Shown piece after piece: positions 30,454 to 43,263 of a stretch of DNA of 64,000 nucleotides. The DNA is from Enterobacterales bacterium (GTDB lineage: Bacteria; Pseudomonadota; Gammaproteobacteria; Enterobacterales; Kangiellaceae): NCBI GenBank assembly GCA_030949565.1, contig JAUZSK010000036.1, forward strand, positions 1 through 64,000. The letters are read 5' to 3'. The notes below the pieces were generated by a model. That model saw only the letters and a list, made by a program, of their open reading frames with translations, was not told the DNA's origin and ran no database searches. Both the position numbers and the translations under genes were made by a program. Numbering within the stretch: position 1 is the first letter of the stretch; the number at the start of each line of letters is the position of its first letter.

Positions 30454-31266
30454 TAAGTAACTCTAGCTACCGACCTATTAAAAACATTTGCTGCACGGCA
30501 AAAGGGTTTTACTATTGTTGAGCTGATGATTGCCGGCGCATTAGGGCTAATATTATCGGCCGGCATTATCAAGCTTTTTATTGGTTCAAATCAAAACTAT
30601 AACTTGCAATATGAACTGTCTAATATCCAAGAAGACGGTCGTTTCGCTATGATGTTTTTGGAAGATGAACTGCAGAGAGGCGGCTGGATAGATGATTTTA
30701 ACTCACAGGTGCCGCCTGCGATTAGTCTCGCTCAGTCGTCGGATGGGGTTACCGATAGAGTTGCCATTAGTTATAAAACTGAGATCAATGGTGTCGCTAA
30801 TCGTGATTGCAATGGTTCGGTGGTTGCCGATGGGTATGTTACTAATCAATTTTTTGTGGGCGGCGCCACTGGCGAAGAATTTTTATGTCAAGGCAATGGT
30901 GGTGGAGCGGCACAACCATTGATTGACGGAGTCAAGAATTTTCAAGTGTTATACGGCGTTGAAACTAATGGCCAATGTCCTGATGGCGCGGTTAATCAAT
31001 ATATGACACATGATCAAGTGGTCGCTGCAGGACCTGGTATTTTAGTGGTGTCGGTACGAGTCGCGTTAATACTGGGTAGTGAGCGAAATGTGCTTGATGT
31101 GGTTGAAGCGAATACCTACGATATTCTTGATACTCAAATGGACACTAACGATCAACTGGCTTACCGAACCTTTCAGCAGACTATTTTTATGCCAAATGCA
31201 CTCTATTCAACAGCGGGTAATCCAGACAAAGGCATTACTTGTTTAGCGGGCGCGGTAGGCGGCTAA
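30450..31266 (+). CDS. pilW: Type IV pilus minor pilin PilW (frame broken)
   Basis: Minor pilin of the tip-priming complex. I read the start as GTG 30450, overlapping the pilV stop (GTGA). The A-run 30480-30484 has one base too many; four A joins SNSSYRPI to KTFAARQKGFTIVELMIAG, giving the prepilin peptidase site KG-FTIVELMIA and about 271 residues. The globular part includes LEDELQRGGW, typical of PilW. It sits between pilV and pilX as in Pseudomonas and Acinetobacter. Confidence 0.88.
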
Positions 31267-31297
31267 CAATTAATTTTTAGGGCTTTTACGGAATTAT

Positions 31298-31843
31298 ATG
31301 ATGACATTAAACCACTATTCAAAATTAAATCAGTCGAAACAAAAAGGTGTCGCCCTGTTTATTAGCTTAATTATTTTGTTCGCACTAACCATTATCGGTT
31401 TATCAGCAGCAGATCGAAGTAATCTTCAGGAACGTATGGCAACCAATATGCACATCCAGAATATTGCGTTTAATGCCGCTGAAAGTGCCATTGGTGGATT
31501 TGTTGTGGATGCGCAAACGGGCAATAAGCTCGACCCTACTCACGTGATGTTTCAATTAAGAGTTGATGGGCAGCTGAATAATGAGTGCTACGATTCAGCC
31601 GGGGTTAGGTTACCTTGCGGCGCAGTGCATCTCGATGGTGACCGTGATGGTGCAATTACATCCAAAGTTGATGTAACAATATTGAAAGATTGTGATCCAA
31701 GAGCTTGTGGCGGTTTTAGTTTAGGCGTATCAGGTTCCGGGCGGATTGGCTGTCGACTCTATAAAATAGATGGCACAGGTACAGTGGGCAATCAAACGGC
31801 ATCAAGTACTTTGTGGGCATACGAAGTAACAGCCTGCAACTAA
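31298..31843 (+). CDS. pilX: Type IV pilus assembly protein PilX
   Basis: PilX-type minor pilin. Its N terminus QKGVALFISLIILFALTIIG (about residues 14-33) replaces the usual FTxxE with GVALFISL, as in PilX. The 181 residues include six Cys in the globular domain that may form disulfides. It follows pilW by 31 bases. An imperfect inverted repeat (TAATCGCTCGCT with AGCGAGTGAG) lies just after the stop at about 31842-31886 and could modulate expression of pilY1. Confidence 0.87.
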   Translation: MMTLNHYSKLNQSKQKGVALFISLIILFALTIIGLSAADRSNLQERMATNMHIQNIAFNAAESAIGGFVVDAQTGNKLDPTHVMFQLRVDGQLNNECYDSAGVRLPCGAVHLDGDRDGAITSKVDVTILKDCDPRACGGFSLGVSGSGRIGCRLYKIDGTGTVGNQTASSTLWAYEVTACN

Positions 31844-31934
31844 TCGCTCGCTCGATTTTTATCGATCGATTTATGATAGCGAGTGAGTATTTACAGAAAG
31901 AATTAATTTTATTTAAAGTAGTAATGAGGTAGCA

Positions 31935-34900
31935 ATGATGAAATTTTTAAACAAGATGATTAAGTAATCAGTATTGGTTTTTTATCGGTGACACTTGGTC
32001 AAAGTGTGGTACAGGCGGATGATACCGAGGTGTTTTTTGCCCCGCAAAATAGTGTGGGCGGTATTTATCCTAATATCATGTTCATTATTGATACCTCAGG
32101 TAGTATGGGATGGAGTGTTTCCGGAACCAATCTGAGTCGACTTGAAGTGGTGCAACAGGTTATGGATCAGGTGCTGTCTAATATTACCAATGTTAATGCG
32201 GGTTTGATGCGCTTTAACAATGGTCTTGGTGGAGGCGTGCTTTATCCTGTGCGTAGCATCGATCAACAAGCGATACCCCAGACCTTTCAAGATATTAAAG
32301 TTGGATCGAATGACGGTGTTCAAACCATTGCAGGTACTATTTCTACAGCCGGTAGCAGTATTGTGATGAATGGAAATAGTGATATCGTCGGGCTTCGATT
32401 TGAGCAATTAAGCATCCCTCAGGGTGCCACTATCCTTTCGGCTAATGTCGTATTTACGGCAGATACAAATGCAACGGGTGCCTCTGATGTTACTATCGCT
32501 GCTGAAAATGTAGATTCTTCATCACCTTTAACCGGAGTCGTTAACGAGTTAGGTGTTCGCTACAACACCAACAGCACCGCGGCTAAAGTTCCTTGGTCTA
32601 TTGCTAATTGGAATAATGGACAGTTTTATTCTAGTAGCGATATATCATCCGTTGTTCAACAGGTAACGGATCGCAGTGGTTGGTGTGGTGGGAATAATTT
32701 TATGGTTTTGATTAAAAGCCAATCGGGGGCGTTACGATCCGCCTACAGCAAGGAAGGTGTCGATGCGAATATAGCCACTACACCCAATATATTTGCACCT
32801 AGAATCAAGGTCACTTATTCCACTGTATTCCCACCTAGCGCTAGCAAGTGTATGACGAATGAGACGGTGAGCCAGATAGCAGATAAAAAGCATGATTTTG
32901 AGATTTGGCAAGATGGAACTTATGAACGCAAATCAAAGGACTTAGATTTCTACCTAGATGGTTCAAATAAGCAGCAAGGCGTTGGTATGGCCTTTCAAAA
33001 CGTAAATGTTCCTCAAGGTGCGAATATCACTTATGCCTATCTTTCGTTTACCGCTAATAAAGCATCAACTGGCGTATCAACGGTGAACATTGAGGCGGTT
33101 AATCAAGCCAATATTAGTAATTTAACCGATTACGCGGGAATGGATTCGGCACCTAAAACCGTTTCAGTACCTTGGACTGTGGCTGATAATTGGCTCAGTG
33201 GTAATCGTTATAACTCAGTCGATATTAGCTCAATAATAACCCAAATAGTGAACAATCCAGGATGGAATGCCAATAACAGTATGGCATTGTTCATTCGCGG
33301 GAGCTCAGGTGACCACACCGCGGATTCACTTGATGGCGGCACGCCACCTAAACTTCATATTGGTTATAGCGGCAATTGGACCACCAGCGCAAATACTATT
33401 CGCGACGATTTAAAAACCGCGGTTGCCAGCTTGGTTCCATCTGGCGGAACACCGATCAGCTCTACTTACGCTGAAGCCGGGGCGTATTATAAAGGTGATA
33501 AAATATTTTATGGTCAAGATCGAGATTTTAGGGGGAGCTATACTAGACGATCTGAATTTCGAAGAGTCAGCCATCCCTTGTCTTACGATGCTTCGGGTGT
33601 GGTTTTTAGAGACCCTAATTGTACCGATGCTAATTTAGATGATCCTAGTTGTGGTACTGAACGAATATTGGGTAACCCTAACTATATTTCGCCGATTGTT
33701 GAATCTTGTCAAACTAACCATATCGTATTCTTAACCGATGGAGCGGCTAATTCTCACTTTGCGGTTACCGGCGATATTTATAACGCATGGAGCGGTGATA
33801 CCTGTCAATATTCTAGGAGCGGCGATGATTGCTCGATAAAAATGGCGGCTTGGTTACATAATAATGATGTTTCTCCCAGTATCCCAGGTAAACAGACAGT
33901 CACCACACATATGATTGGTTTTGGACCAGGCGCTGACCCCGCATTGATGGAACAAATGGCGACTGCCGGTGGTGGTGGCTATTACTCGCCAGCGGATCAG
34001 GCTCAATTAACTTTTGATGTTAGTAATATTGTTAATTCCATTTCAAATATTAATACCACTTTTGTTACAGCCGGTGTTACGGTTAATCAATATAATCGTT
34101 TAAGCCATAATGATGAATTATTTTTCTCCCTGTTTAGCCCTCAAGCGGGTACCACATGGCCAGGTAATATTAAACGTTATCGACTAGCTGGTGGGCAAAT
34201 TGTTGATGCAAATAGTTTGCCGGCAATTAATCCTCTCAACGCGGAATTTAAAGGCAGTGCAAGAAGCTTTTGGAGCACCACTGTTGACGGCAACGAGGTA
34301 GAAAAAGGTGGTACGGCAGAACAGCTACTGATCAATAGAAAAGTTTTTTCAAATATTAGTAGTAATAATCTTTCAACCGACCCAGGTAACCAATTAAAAC
34401 AGAATAATAATTCTGTAACGACAACCATGCTCGGTGGCGTCACTCCGCAGCGTAGGGATACAATACTCTATTGGATTGAAGGTTATGATGTTAACAATGC
34501 GGCCTATATTCCATCGGATCCTAACTCCTTACAAAGTACACCTGCCAGAAAAAAACTAGGCGATCCTTTGCATTCGCAACCAACTGTGTTGCAGTATAAT
34601 GATTCAGCCGGTGGATTATTAACATCACGTATTTATGTGGGTACTAATCACGGTTATTTACATTCATTTGATGTGACTAGTGGTCAAGAAGCCTGGGCTT
34701 TTGTACCTAAAGAATTATTACCAAGGCTTGATGGGATTATTTCTAAAATTTTAGGCGCCCATTCCTATGGCCTCGATGGTTCAGTGGCTATATATGTGCT
34801 TGATAATAACAAAAATGGTGCGGTTGATCCTGGTGAGAAGGCTCTGCTATATATTGGTCAACGTCGAGGCGGAAATAGCTATTTCGCATTTGATATTTCT

Positions 34901-36048
34901 GACCCGGATGCGCCTAAACTATTGTTTAAGATTAAAGGTGGCACAACCGGTTTTAGTCAACTAGGCCAAACTTGGTCAACGCCAACGATTACCAAAATGA
35001 ACCTTGCGGGTGTTAATAGCGACAAACTAGTAATGATTTTCGGCGGTGGTTATGATGAAGCTCAGGATGTCGAAGGTATTGCTTCGGTAACCGATTCTAT
35101 CGGTAAAGCTGTGTTTATAGTTGATGCATTGAGTGGTAATTTACTATGGGATTCAAATAGTAATACTGCACCTCATGGAGGTCTTGCCGGTCCTATTTCA
35201 ACTATGAATAGCGTGCCCTCTCAAGTGACAGCCTTGATTTTGATTCAGATGGGCTTGCTGATCACTTATACGTGACTGATACAAAAGCACAGGTATTTCG
35301 CTTTGATGTCGATAATTCAAATGGTGTGATTAAAGGTGGCCGGATAGCGCATCTTAATAATGGTGGTGCTATTACTGAAAACCGGCGTTTTTATTATGCG
35401 GCGGATACGGCACTTATCCGGCAGGTGGGCGATAGTTTCGTTTCCATCGCCATTGGTTCTGGACATCGGGCGCACCCACTCAACAAGCAAGTCATCGATA
35501 AGTTTTTTGTAGTGAAAGACAAGGGTGTCTTGACCGGTAGTTATGATATGGATGCTAGCTTTGCCAATCTGCAAGACATCACTTCGCTGGTTGATACAAC
35601 CGGTAACGGTATATCCAACGCGGTCACAATTTTAAATGACCCCAATGCAAATAAAAAAGGTTGGTATCTTAGCTTTAGCAATACCGGTGAAAAAGTGATT
35701 GATCGTTCTATTACATTTAACAACGCTGTCATCTTTACCAGTTACATACCGCCTGGCGCTAATAGTAATAATACCTGTCAAGCAGCCGCAGGTAGTGGTC
35801 GTCTTTACGCACTTAACATTTTAAATGGTAATCCCTATATCGATACCAATCATGATGGTACACTGAATGAAAATGACCGGTTTGTTGATTTGGTCGGAGC
35901 CGGTATCGCACCGTCACCTCAAGTGTTGTTAGAAAGCGGTCTGGATGGTATAACGCCAAGACTTTGTATTGGTACTGAATGTGGATTTGATCAATTACTG
36001 CCGCCAACCACTAAGGGGTTGATGGGTATTAAGTGGCGAAAAAATTAA
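31935..36048 (+). CDS. pilY1: PilY1 tip adhesin with VWA domain (frame broken twice)
   Basis: Large calcium-modulated tip protein of type IV pili, needed for pilus extension, adhesion and surface sensing. Adding one A at 31962-31963 joins the start MMKFLNKMIK to VISIGFLSVTLG and gives a signal peptide. Adding one G near 35236 restores TALDFDSDGLADHLYVTDTK. The total is about 1371 residues. A von Willebrand A fold starts at IMFIIDTSGSMGWS (MIDAS), is interrupted by two similar ~150-residue domains (about 32330-32820 and 32925-33370), and resumes at NHIVFLTDGAAN. The C-terminal third is the PilY1 beta-propeller (GDPLHSQPTVLQY, YVGTNHGYLHSFD) with EF-hand-like DNNKNGAVDPGE. The gene fills the usual position before pilE. 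Confidence 0.92.
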
Positions 36049-36076
36049 TAGATACATGATAAACGAGGTTTAATGA

Positions 36077-36505
36077 ATGAATTTATTCAATAGCAAGCGC
36101 AATCAAACCGGTTTTACTTTGGTTGAATTAATGATAGTTGTAGCGATTGTAGGTGTCATCACCGCTATTGCCTATCCTTCCTATCAGCAGTATGTAGAGC
36201 GTGCCAAACGAGGTGATGCGATGACTGCGCTTATGCTTGCAACTCAAGCCATGGAGCGTTTTAGAGGCAATCATTTCAATTATGATATTAATTCAGATAT
36301 TACCCAAGTCTTTGTCAACCAGGTACCGGTGGAAGGTGGTACCGCTTATTATACCTTGAGCGCCGTTACTACACCCACCAGCTATACCATTACGGCATCG
36401 CCTGTGGGAAGTATGGCTGGCAAAAATCCTCTGAGTATTACTAATACTGGGGCAAAGACTTGGGGGGCGAAAACTTGTTGGCCCGATGGTGGTAGCACTT
36501 GCTAA
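36077..36505 (+). CDS. pilE: Type IV pilin-like PilE
   Basis: Minor pilin of the PilE type that closes the minor pilin operon. It has the prepilin site TG-FTLVELMIVVAIVGVITA at about residues 12-31, mature Glu5 present. At 142 residues it ends with TCWPDGGSTC, giving a C-terminal disulfide loop (D-region). A terminator follows at 36547. Confidence 0.92.
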   Translation: MNLFNSKRNQTGFTLVELMIVVAIVGVITAIAYPSYQQYVERAKRGDAMTALMLATQAMERFRGNHFNYDINSDITQVFVNQVPVEGGTAYYTLSAVTTPTSYTITASPVGSMAGKNPLSITNTGAKTWGAKTCWPDGGSTC

Positions 36506-36546
36506 ATTAATACTAGCGATTAAATCACCGTCATAAAACATTCATT

Positions 36547-36583
36547 GATGCCAGACAGATTTTTCTGGCTGGCTTTTTATTAG
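36547..36583 (+). terminator. Terminator after the minor pilin operon
   Basis: GCCAGACAG pairs with CTGGCTGGC (one mismatch) around ATTTTT, followed by TTTTTATT. Confidence 0.85.
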
Positions 36584-36603
36584 TTTTTATGGTCGGCAAT
36601 AGA

Positions 36604-37191
36604 TTAATCAATCTGGGTTGAAAATATAAGTTTCATCTTTTTACCATCCCACAAATAAACATCCGAGCTTCCGTTAAGGCGAGACAGTTTAAGAGCATAA
36701 CGGCTATGGCTGGTATCTAAGACTTTAGTCGTCATATTAGGAAGGTTTCTGGTTTGAACCCATTGCAAATAGAAATTTTTAGGTGGCATTTTAGATTGTT
36801 GAACAATTTCAATTTTGTAATCCCTAGGGCCCGATAAATAGGCTAGCAATAGATAATCATCATCCAATTTAACAAATCCTATCCAGTCCATTCGACGGTC
36901 ACCATTAAAATCTAATTCCAAACTCCAAGGGCACATTATTTCTTTTTCTGTGGCTAATACTAATAGTTCATGGCTAGGTAGAAATCTTAAACGCTTGTGA
37001 TTGGTTTTTTCAACTAACTTAAATCTTTTGTAAACCGTATTCTTACAAAGGGAACCAGAGCGGATATCTTCAATCATTCGTTGTCCTAATGGGCTGGTTC
37101 CTAGAGTCATTTCTTGGCGTGGTAATGCGGCTGTGGCTGAAAAATGGTAAAGGAAAGTGCAAGCGATAGCTGTTCTCAAAAGGTGTTTCAT
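36604..37191 (-). CDS. Secreted protein of unknown function
   Basis: A 195-residue protein with a signal peptide (LLRTAIACTFLYHFSATAA, cleavage probably after ATAA near residue 22). I recognise no family. A segment reading DFNGDRRMDWIGFV (about residues 97-110) resembles a calcium-binding or FG-GAP-like loop, a pattern used in secreted propeller proteins, but there is only one. It is convergent with the pilE operon and divergent from queA; nothing links it functionally to either. Confidence 0.65.
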   Translation of the reverse strand: MKHLLRTAIACTFLYHFSATAALPRQEMTLGTSPLGQRMIEDIRSGSLCKNTVYKRFKLVEKTNHKRLRFLPSHELLVLATEKEIMCPWSLELDFNGDRRMDWIGFVKLDDDYLLLAYLSGPRDYKIEIVQQSKMPPKNFYLQWVQTRNLPNMTTKVLDTSHSRYALKLSRLNGSSDVYLWDGKKMKLIFSTQID

Positions 37192-37375
37192 TGTTTAAAT
37201 TCCTGAAAATGGGTTGCTTGTTACTGATTATAGGAGCAATTGGCGCTAGGAAAAAATATTTACTTAGCAAAAGCGCAATAAATAGGCCATTTTGTAAGCT
37301 TTTCTGCTAGAATGCGCGACTATTTTTTAAACTAACAGCTATGGATACGGATAATATCCCCTAATTGATTTAACC

Positions 37376-39575
<2,200 letters not shown>

Positions 39576-39707
39576 ATTGAAATAAAGTGATTGTGCGCCT
39601 ACGTCCGTTTAGATTGTTGATTGGGCACCATGATTGCTTTATGTGAGCTTAAATTACTCAATGACAACTAATAACGAAGTATTTTAATAAAATTAAGGGG
39701 AAGAACA

Positions 39708-40041
39708 ATGTTTTTTATATCTAGCGTTCAAGCTGCCGATGCAGCACCAGCACAGGCCGATGGAACTAGTACAATCATTATGATGGTATTGTTTGCCGTT
39801 GTTTTCTACTTTTTTGTTGATTCGTCCTCAGAGCAAGCGGGCAAAAGAGCATAAAAACATGGTTGAGTCGATTCAAAAAGGTGATGAAGTGGTGACTACG
39901 GGTGGGATTATTGGCAAAGTCAATAAAATCACCGATGCTTTTATCGTGCTCAACGTCGCACAGGGAGTGGAAATGAAATTCCAAAAACACTCGGTTTCCG
40001 CAACGCTACCAAAAGGTACTATTAAGGAAATTAAGAGCTAG
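39708..40041 (+). CDS. yajC: Sec translocon accessory protein YajC (frame broken)
   Basis: Single-span inner-membrane partner of SecD-SecF. It starts at ATG 39708 behind AAGGGGAAG. An extra T in the T-run 39810-39815 breaks the membrane helix; five T restores FYFLLIRPQSKRAKEH and 110 residues, the E. coli length. The cytoplasmic part has KGDEVVTTGGIIGKV, diagnostic of YajC. Confidence 0.95.
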
Positions 40042-40084
40042 AAAACTCACCACTATTGAAAATAGGTAGAGCTGTCTTCCTATA

Positions 40085-40127
40085 GAAACCTCTAATCGAC
40101 TGCTGTTTTTGTAGGCTAGGGGTTTTA
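40085..40127 (+). terminator. Possible terminator between yajC and secD
   Basis: AAACCTCTA pairs with TAGGGGTTT (one wobble) over a long loop, followed by TAATCATTTTTT. It may only partly reduce read-through, since yajC and secD are usually co-transcribed. Confidence 0.5.
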
Positions 40128-40218
40128 ATCATTTTTTACGGCACTTTATAACCATAATCATCAAAATGCAGGATTTAAGAGCTGCTTGATTGTGGGTATA
40201 TAATTAGAGAATTACATT

Positions 40219-42117
40219 ATGTTTACAAGTCATCCTCATATGCGGCCCATTAATACTTACCCAAAGTGGAAGTATACAATGTTGGCTGTTCTTTTGGTTA
40301 TTGCTACTCTGTTCGCCTTACCGAACCTTTATCCGCCAGATCCTGCGATCCAGATCACTCAAGAAAATGGCTCTCTGATTGACGATGCTCTATTTGAAAA
40401 AATACAAGCGCGCTTAGTAGAAAAAAAATTAATCATAAAAGCGGCGCATGTTGAAGAAGGAAAATCATTAATTCGATTTTTTAATAAAGACGATCAATTT
40501 AAAGCCAGCGACGAGTTACCTAAATACTTATCCAGTATTGGGCACAGTGAATTGGTTGTTGCGATTAATTTAGCGCCGACCACGCCTGACTGGCTAAAAT
40601 CCATAGGTGGAACCCCGCTAAATTTAGGATTGGATTTACGCGGCGGTGTTCAGTTTTTAATGCAGGTCAATATGGAAACAGCAATGGATAAAAAGATCCA
40701 GCTGTATACCACTGAAATTAAAACATCTCTGCGAGACAAGAGTATTCGATATTCTTCTATCGTGAAAAAGACCAATGAGCAGATAGTGGCTCGTTTCCGT
40801 AAAGCAGAAGAGCGCGATAACGCAGAAATTTTGATTCGAACTCAATACACTGATTTTAGAAGCGTGGCCCATGATAGAGAAGGACTATTTGAATTAGTGT
40901 TGCAATTAACACCTCAAAAAATAAAAGAGATCCAAGATTATGCGGTGGACCAAAATATTGCGACCTTTCGAAATCGTATTAATGAATTAGGCGTGGCTGA
41001 ACCTTTGATCCAAAAGCAGGGCCGTGATCGTATTTTAATTCAATTACCTGGTGTTCAGGATTCCACTCAGGCCAAACGCATCTTAGGTAAAACCGCAACC
41101 TTGGAATTTAGAATGGTTAATCAAGGTGCCAACGCGCAAGCTAAAGAGCACCAGCGGGAAGCGAAATTTTAGAGCAAGAAGATGGTTTTAAATGGGTGGT
41201 TAAAAAGAAAGTGATTGTTGATGGTACGCAAATAGTTGATGCGACCTCTGGATTTGATCCTCAAAATGGTCAACCTCAAATTAACGTCAAGTTGGATAGC
41301 GATGGTGGCGCAAGAATGCTAGCCAATACGACTAAAAATACCGGTCAATTAATGGCGATTGTAATGGTCGAAGACAAGGCAGTATATGGTCATAATGAAG
41401 CCGGCGATCTGGTGGTGGTTGATACGATACATGTTAAAGAAGTTGTTAGCGCACCTCGTATCAATGGTGTTTTTGGTTCTAATTTCGTGGTGACCGGTAG
41501 TTATACGCCCAAAGAAGCCAGTGAATTTGCGCTAATTTTGCGTGCCGGATCTTTAATTGCACCGACTTATATTATTGAAGAAAGGACCATTGGTCCAAGT
41601 TTAGGTGAAGAGAATATCAAAATGGGAATGACTTCTATTTTGGTTGGTTTTATTGCGGTTTTAGTCTTCATGTTGGTCTACTATCGTCTCTTCGGTCTGA
41701 TTGCAAATGTAGCCCTTTTTTTCCAACCTCATTTTTATTGTTGCGGTGATGTCACTCGTGCCCGGAGCTACTTTAACTCTGCCAGGTATTGCAGGTATCG
41801 TATTAACCGTTGGTATGGCGGTTGATGCCAATGTGTTAATTTTTGAGCGTATTAGAGAAGAACTAGCAGATGGTGTTAACCCTGCCCAGGCCATTCACAA
41901 TGGTTATGATAAAGCTTTTTCAACCATTGCTGATGCTAACGTTACGACCTTAATTGCTGCATTTGTGCTATTTGGTATTGGTACTGGACCGGTCGCTGGA
42001 TTCGCGGTGACCTTGCTTATAGGTATTATAACTTCAATGTTTACTGCGATTGTAGGCACTCGAGCAATTATTAATTTGATTTACGGTGGTAAATCGGTCA
42101 AAAGTCTTTCTATCTAA
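40219..42117 (+). CDS. secD: Protein translocase subunit SecD (frame broken twice)
   Basis: RND-family membrane protein that uses the proton-motive force to help preprotein release. It has [17 protein letters not shown] in the first periplasmic region, GTPL before it, and the helical hairpin region with [19 protein letters not shown] (Asp in helix 4). Breaks: one base missing near 41145-41150 (restores [13 protein letters not shown]) and an extra C at 41723-41724 (restores [18 protein letters not shown]). The restored length is about 632 (E. coli 615). secF follows after 52 bases. Confidence 0.95.
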
Positions 42118-42169
42118 TGATTGGATAAGTTATGCGGTTTAAGTCGAACTGCGGAGTAAAGAGAAAATT

Positions 42170-43114
42170 ATGAATATTATAAAACCTAATACCAATATCA
42201 ATTTTAATCGATATCGATTGGTAGCAACCATTTTTTCTGGTGTCTTGCTGCTAGCTTCCTTAGCTTCTGTCGCTATTAATGGTCTCAATCTAGGCCTTGA
42301 TTTTACTGGCGGTACTTTAATTGAAGTGAGATACGAACAAGATGCTAATCGCGATAAGGTTCAGGCAAAATTAGAAGCGGCTGGTTTTAGTAAATCGGTG
42401 GTGCAGTATTTCGGGACATCCAAAGATTTAACTATCCGACTAGGCCCTCAAGAGAACATGAAATCGAGCGAAATAGGCAATAAAGTTCTATCTGTATTAC
42501 GACAAGATTCGCAAGAAAAAATATCGATGCGTAGAACCGAATTTGTTGGTCCTGCTGTTGGTGATGAACTCGCCGAGCAAGGTGGCTTGGCGATGCTGGT
42601 AGCACTTATTTTTATTATGCTGTATGTTTCAGTCAGATTTGAATGGAAATTTGCCTTAGGTTCGGTGGCAGCTCTTGCACATGATGTTATTATCACCATG
42701 GGATTATTTTCAGTGATTCAAATGGAATTCAATTTGACGGTTTTGGCGGCAATCTTGGCAGTTATTGGTTACTCTCTGAATGACACCATCGTTGTTTTTG
42801 ACCGTATTCGTGAAAATTTCTTAAAGTTACGAAAAACCGAGGCTGAAAAATTAATTGATATTTCATTAAATCAAACACTTTCTAGAACATTGATGACCTC
42901 TATTACGACCATGTTAGTGCTACTCGCATTGTTCTTTCTCGGTGGTGAGCTCATCCATGGTTTTGCTACTGCTTTAATTGCCGGAGTGGTGGTTGGAACC
43001 TATTCCTCGATTTATGTAGCCAGTAATATTGCATTAGTTTTAGGGATTACCAAAGAAGATCTTATGCCTGTCATCGTTGAGAAAGAAGGCGCGGACCAAG
43101 ATGCTCTAATGTAA
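42170..43114 (+). CDS. secF: Protein translocase subunit SecF
   Basis: Partner of SecD, with six membrane helices. Its 314 residues match E. coli (323). It has GLDFTGGTLIEVRYE (about residues 40-54), VGPAVGDELAEQGG and GYSLNDTIVVFDRIRENF (about 201-218), the conserved Asp/Arg region of helix 4. The frame is intact, unlike secD. Confidence 0.97.
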   Translation: MNIIKPNTNINFNRYRLVATIFSGVLLLASLASVAINGLNLGLDFTGGTLIEVRYEQDANRDKVQAKLEAAGFSKSVVQYFGTSKDLTIRLGPQENMKSSEIGNKVLSVLRQDSQEKISMRRTEFVGPAVGDELAEQGGLAMLVALIFIMLYVSVRFEWKFALGSVAALAHDVIITMGLFSVIQMEFNLTVLAAILAVIGYSLNDTIVVFDRIRENFLKLRKTEAEKLIDISLNQTLSRTLMTSITTMLVLLALFFLGGELIHGFATALIAGVVVGTYSSIYVASNIALVLGITKEDLMPVIVEKEGADQDALM

Positions 43115-43178
43115 GTCGAACAAGCTTAAGCTATTTTATCCTCATACAGCCGTTTACAAGCTTTGTAGCGGCATTTCT

Positions 43179-43208
43179 CATTCGCCCTGTTTTGTCGTTC
43201 GGCGAATG
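43179..43208 (+). terminator. Hairpin after secF, probable weak terminator
   Basis: CATTCGCC and GGCGAATG form a perfect 8-bp stem with a 14-base loop; the following TTTCATTT is a poor T-run. Confidence 0.55.
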
Positions 43209-43221
43209 TTTCATTTCAAAT

Positions 43222-43240
43222 TAGACTATAATATAGTCTA
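43222..43240 (+). promoter_or_regulatory. Perfect 19-bp palindrome over a -10 box, deaD promoter
   Basis: TAGACTATA-A-TATAGTCTA is a perfect palindrome that contains TATAAT at 43227-43232. The deaD ATG is at 43264, so transcription would start near 43239 with a short leader. No good -35 is visible. It could be an operator over the promoter or simply a symmetric AT-rich -10. Confidence 0.5.
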
Positions 43241-43263
43241 ACCCTTGTTTTACTGGAATACTC

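Noticed and set aside
30450-35280. Phase variation or programmed frameshifting of fimT, pilW and pilY1
   Set aside because: Tempting for pilus genes, but the same kind of break occurs in rpsT, ileS, secD and other essential genes, the runs are short, and no slippery-site plus structure pattern was seen.
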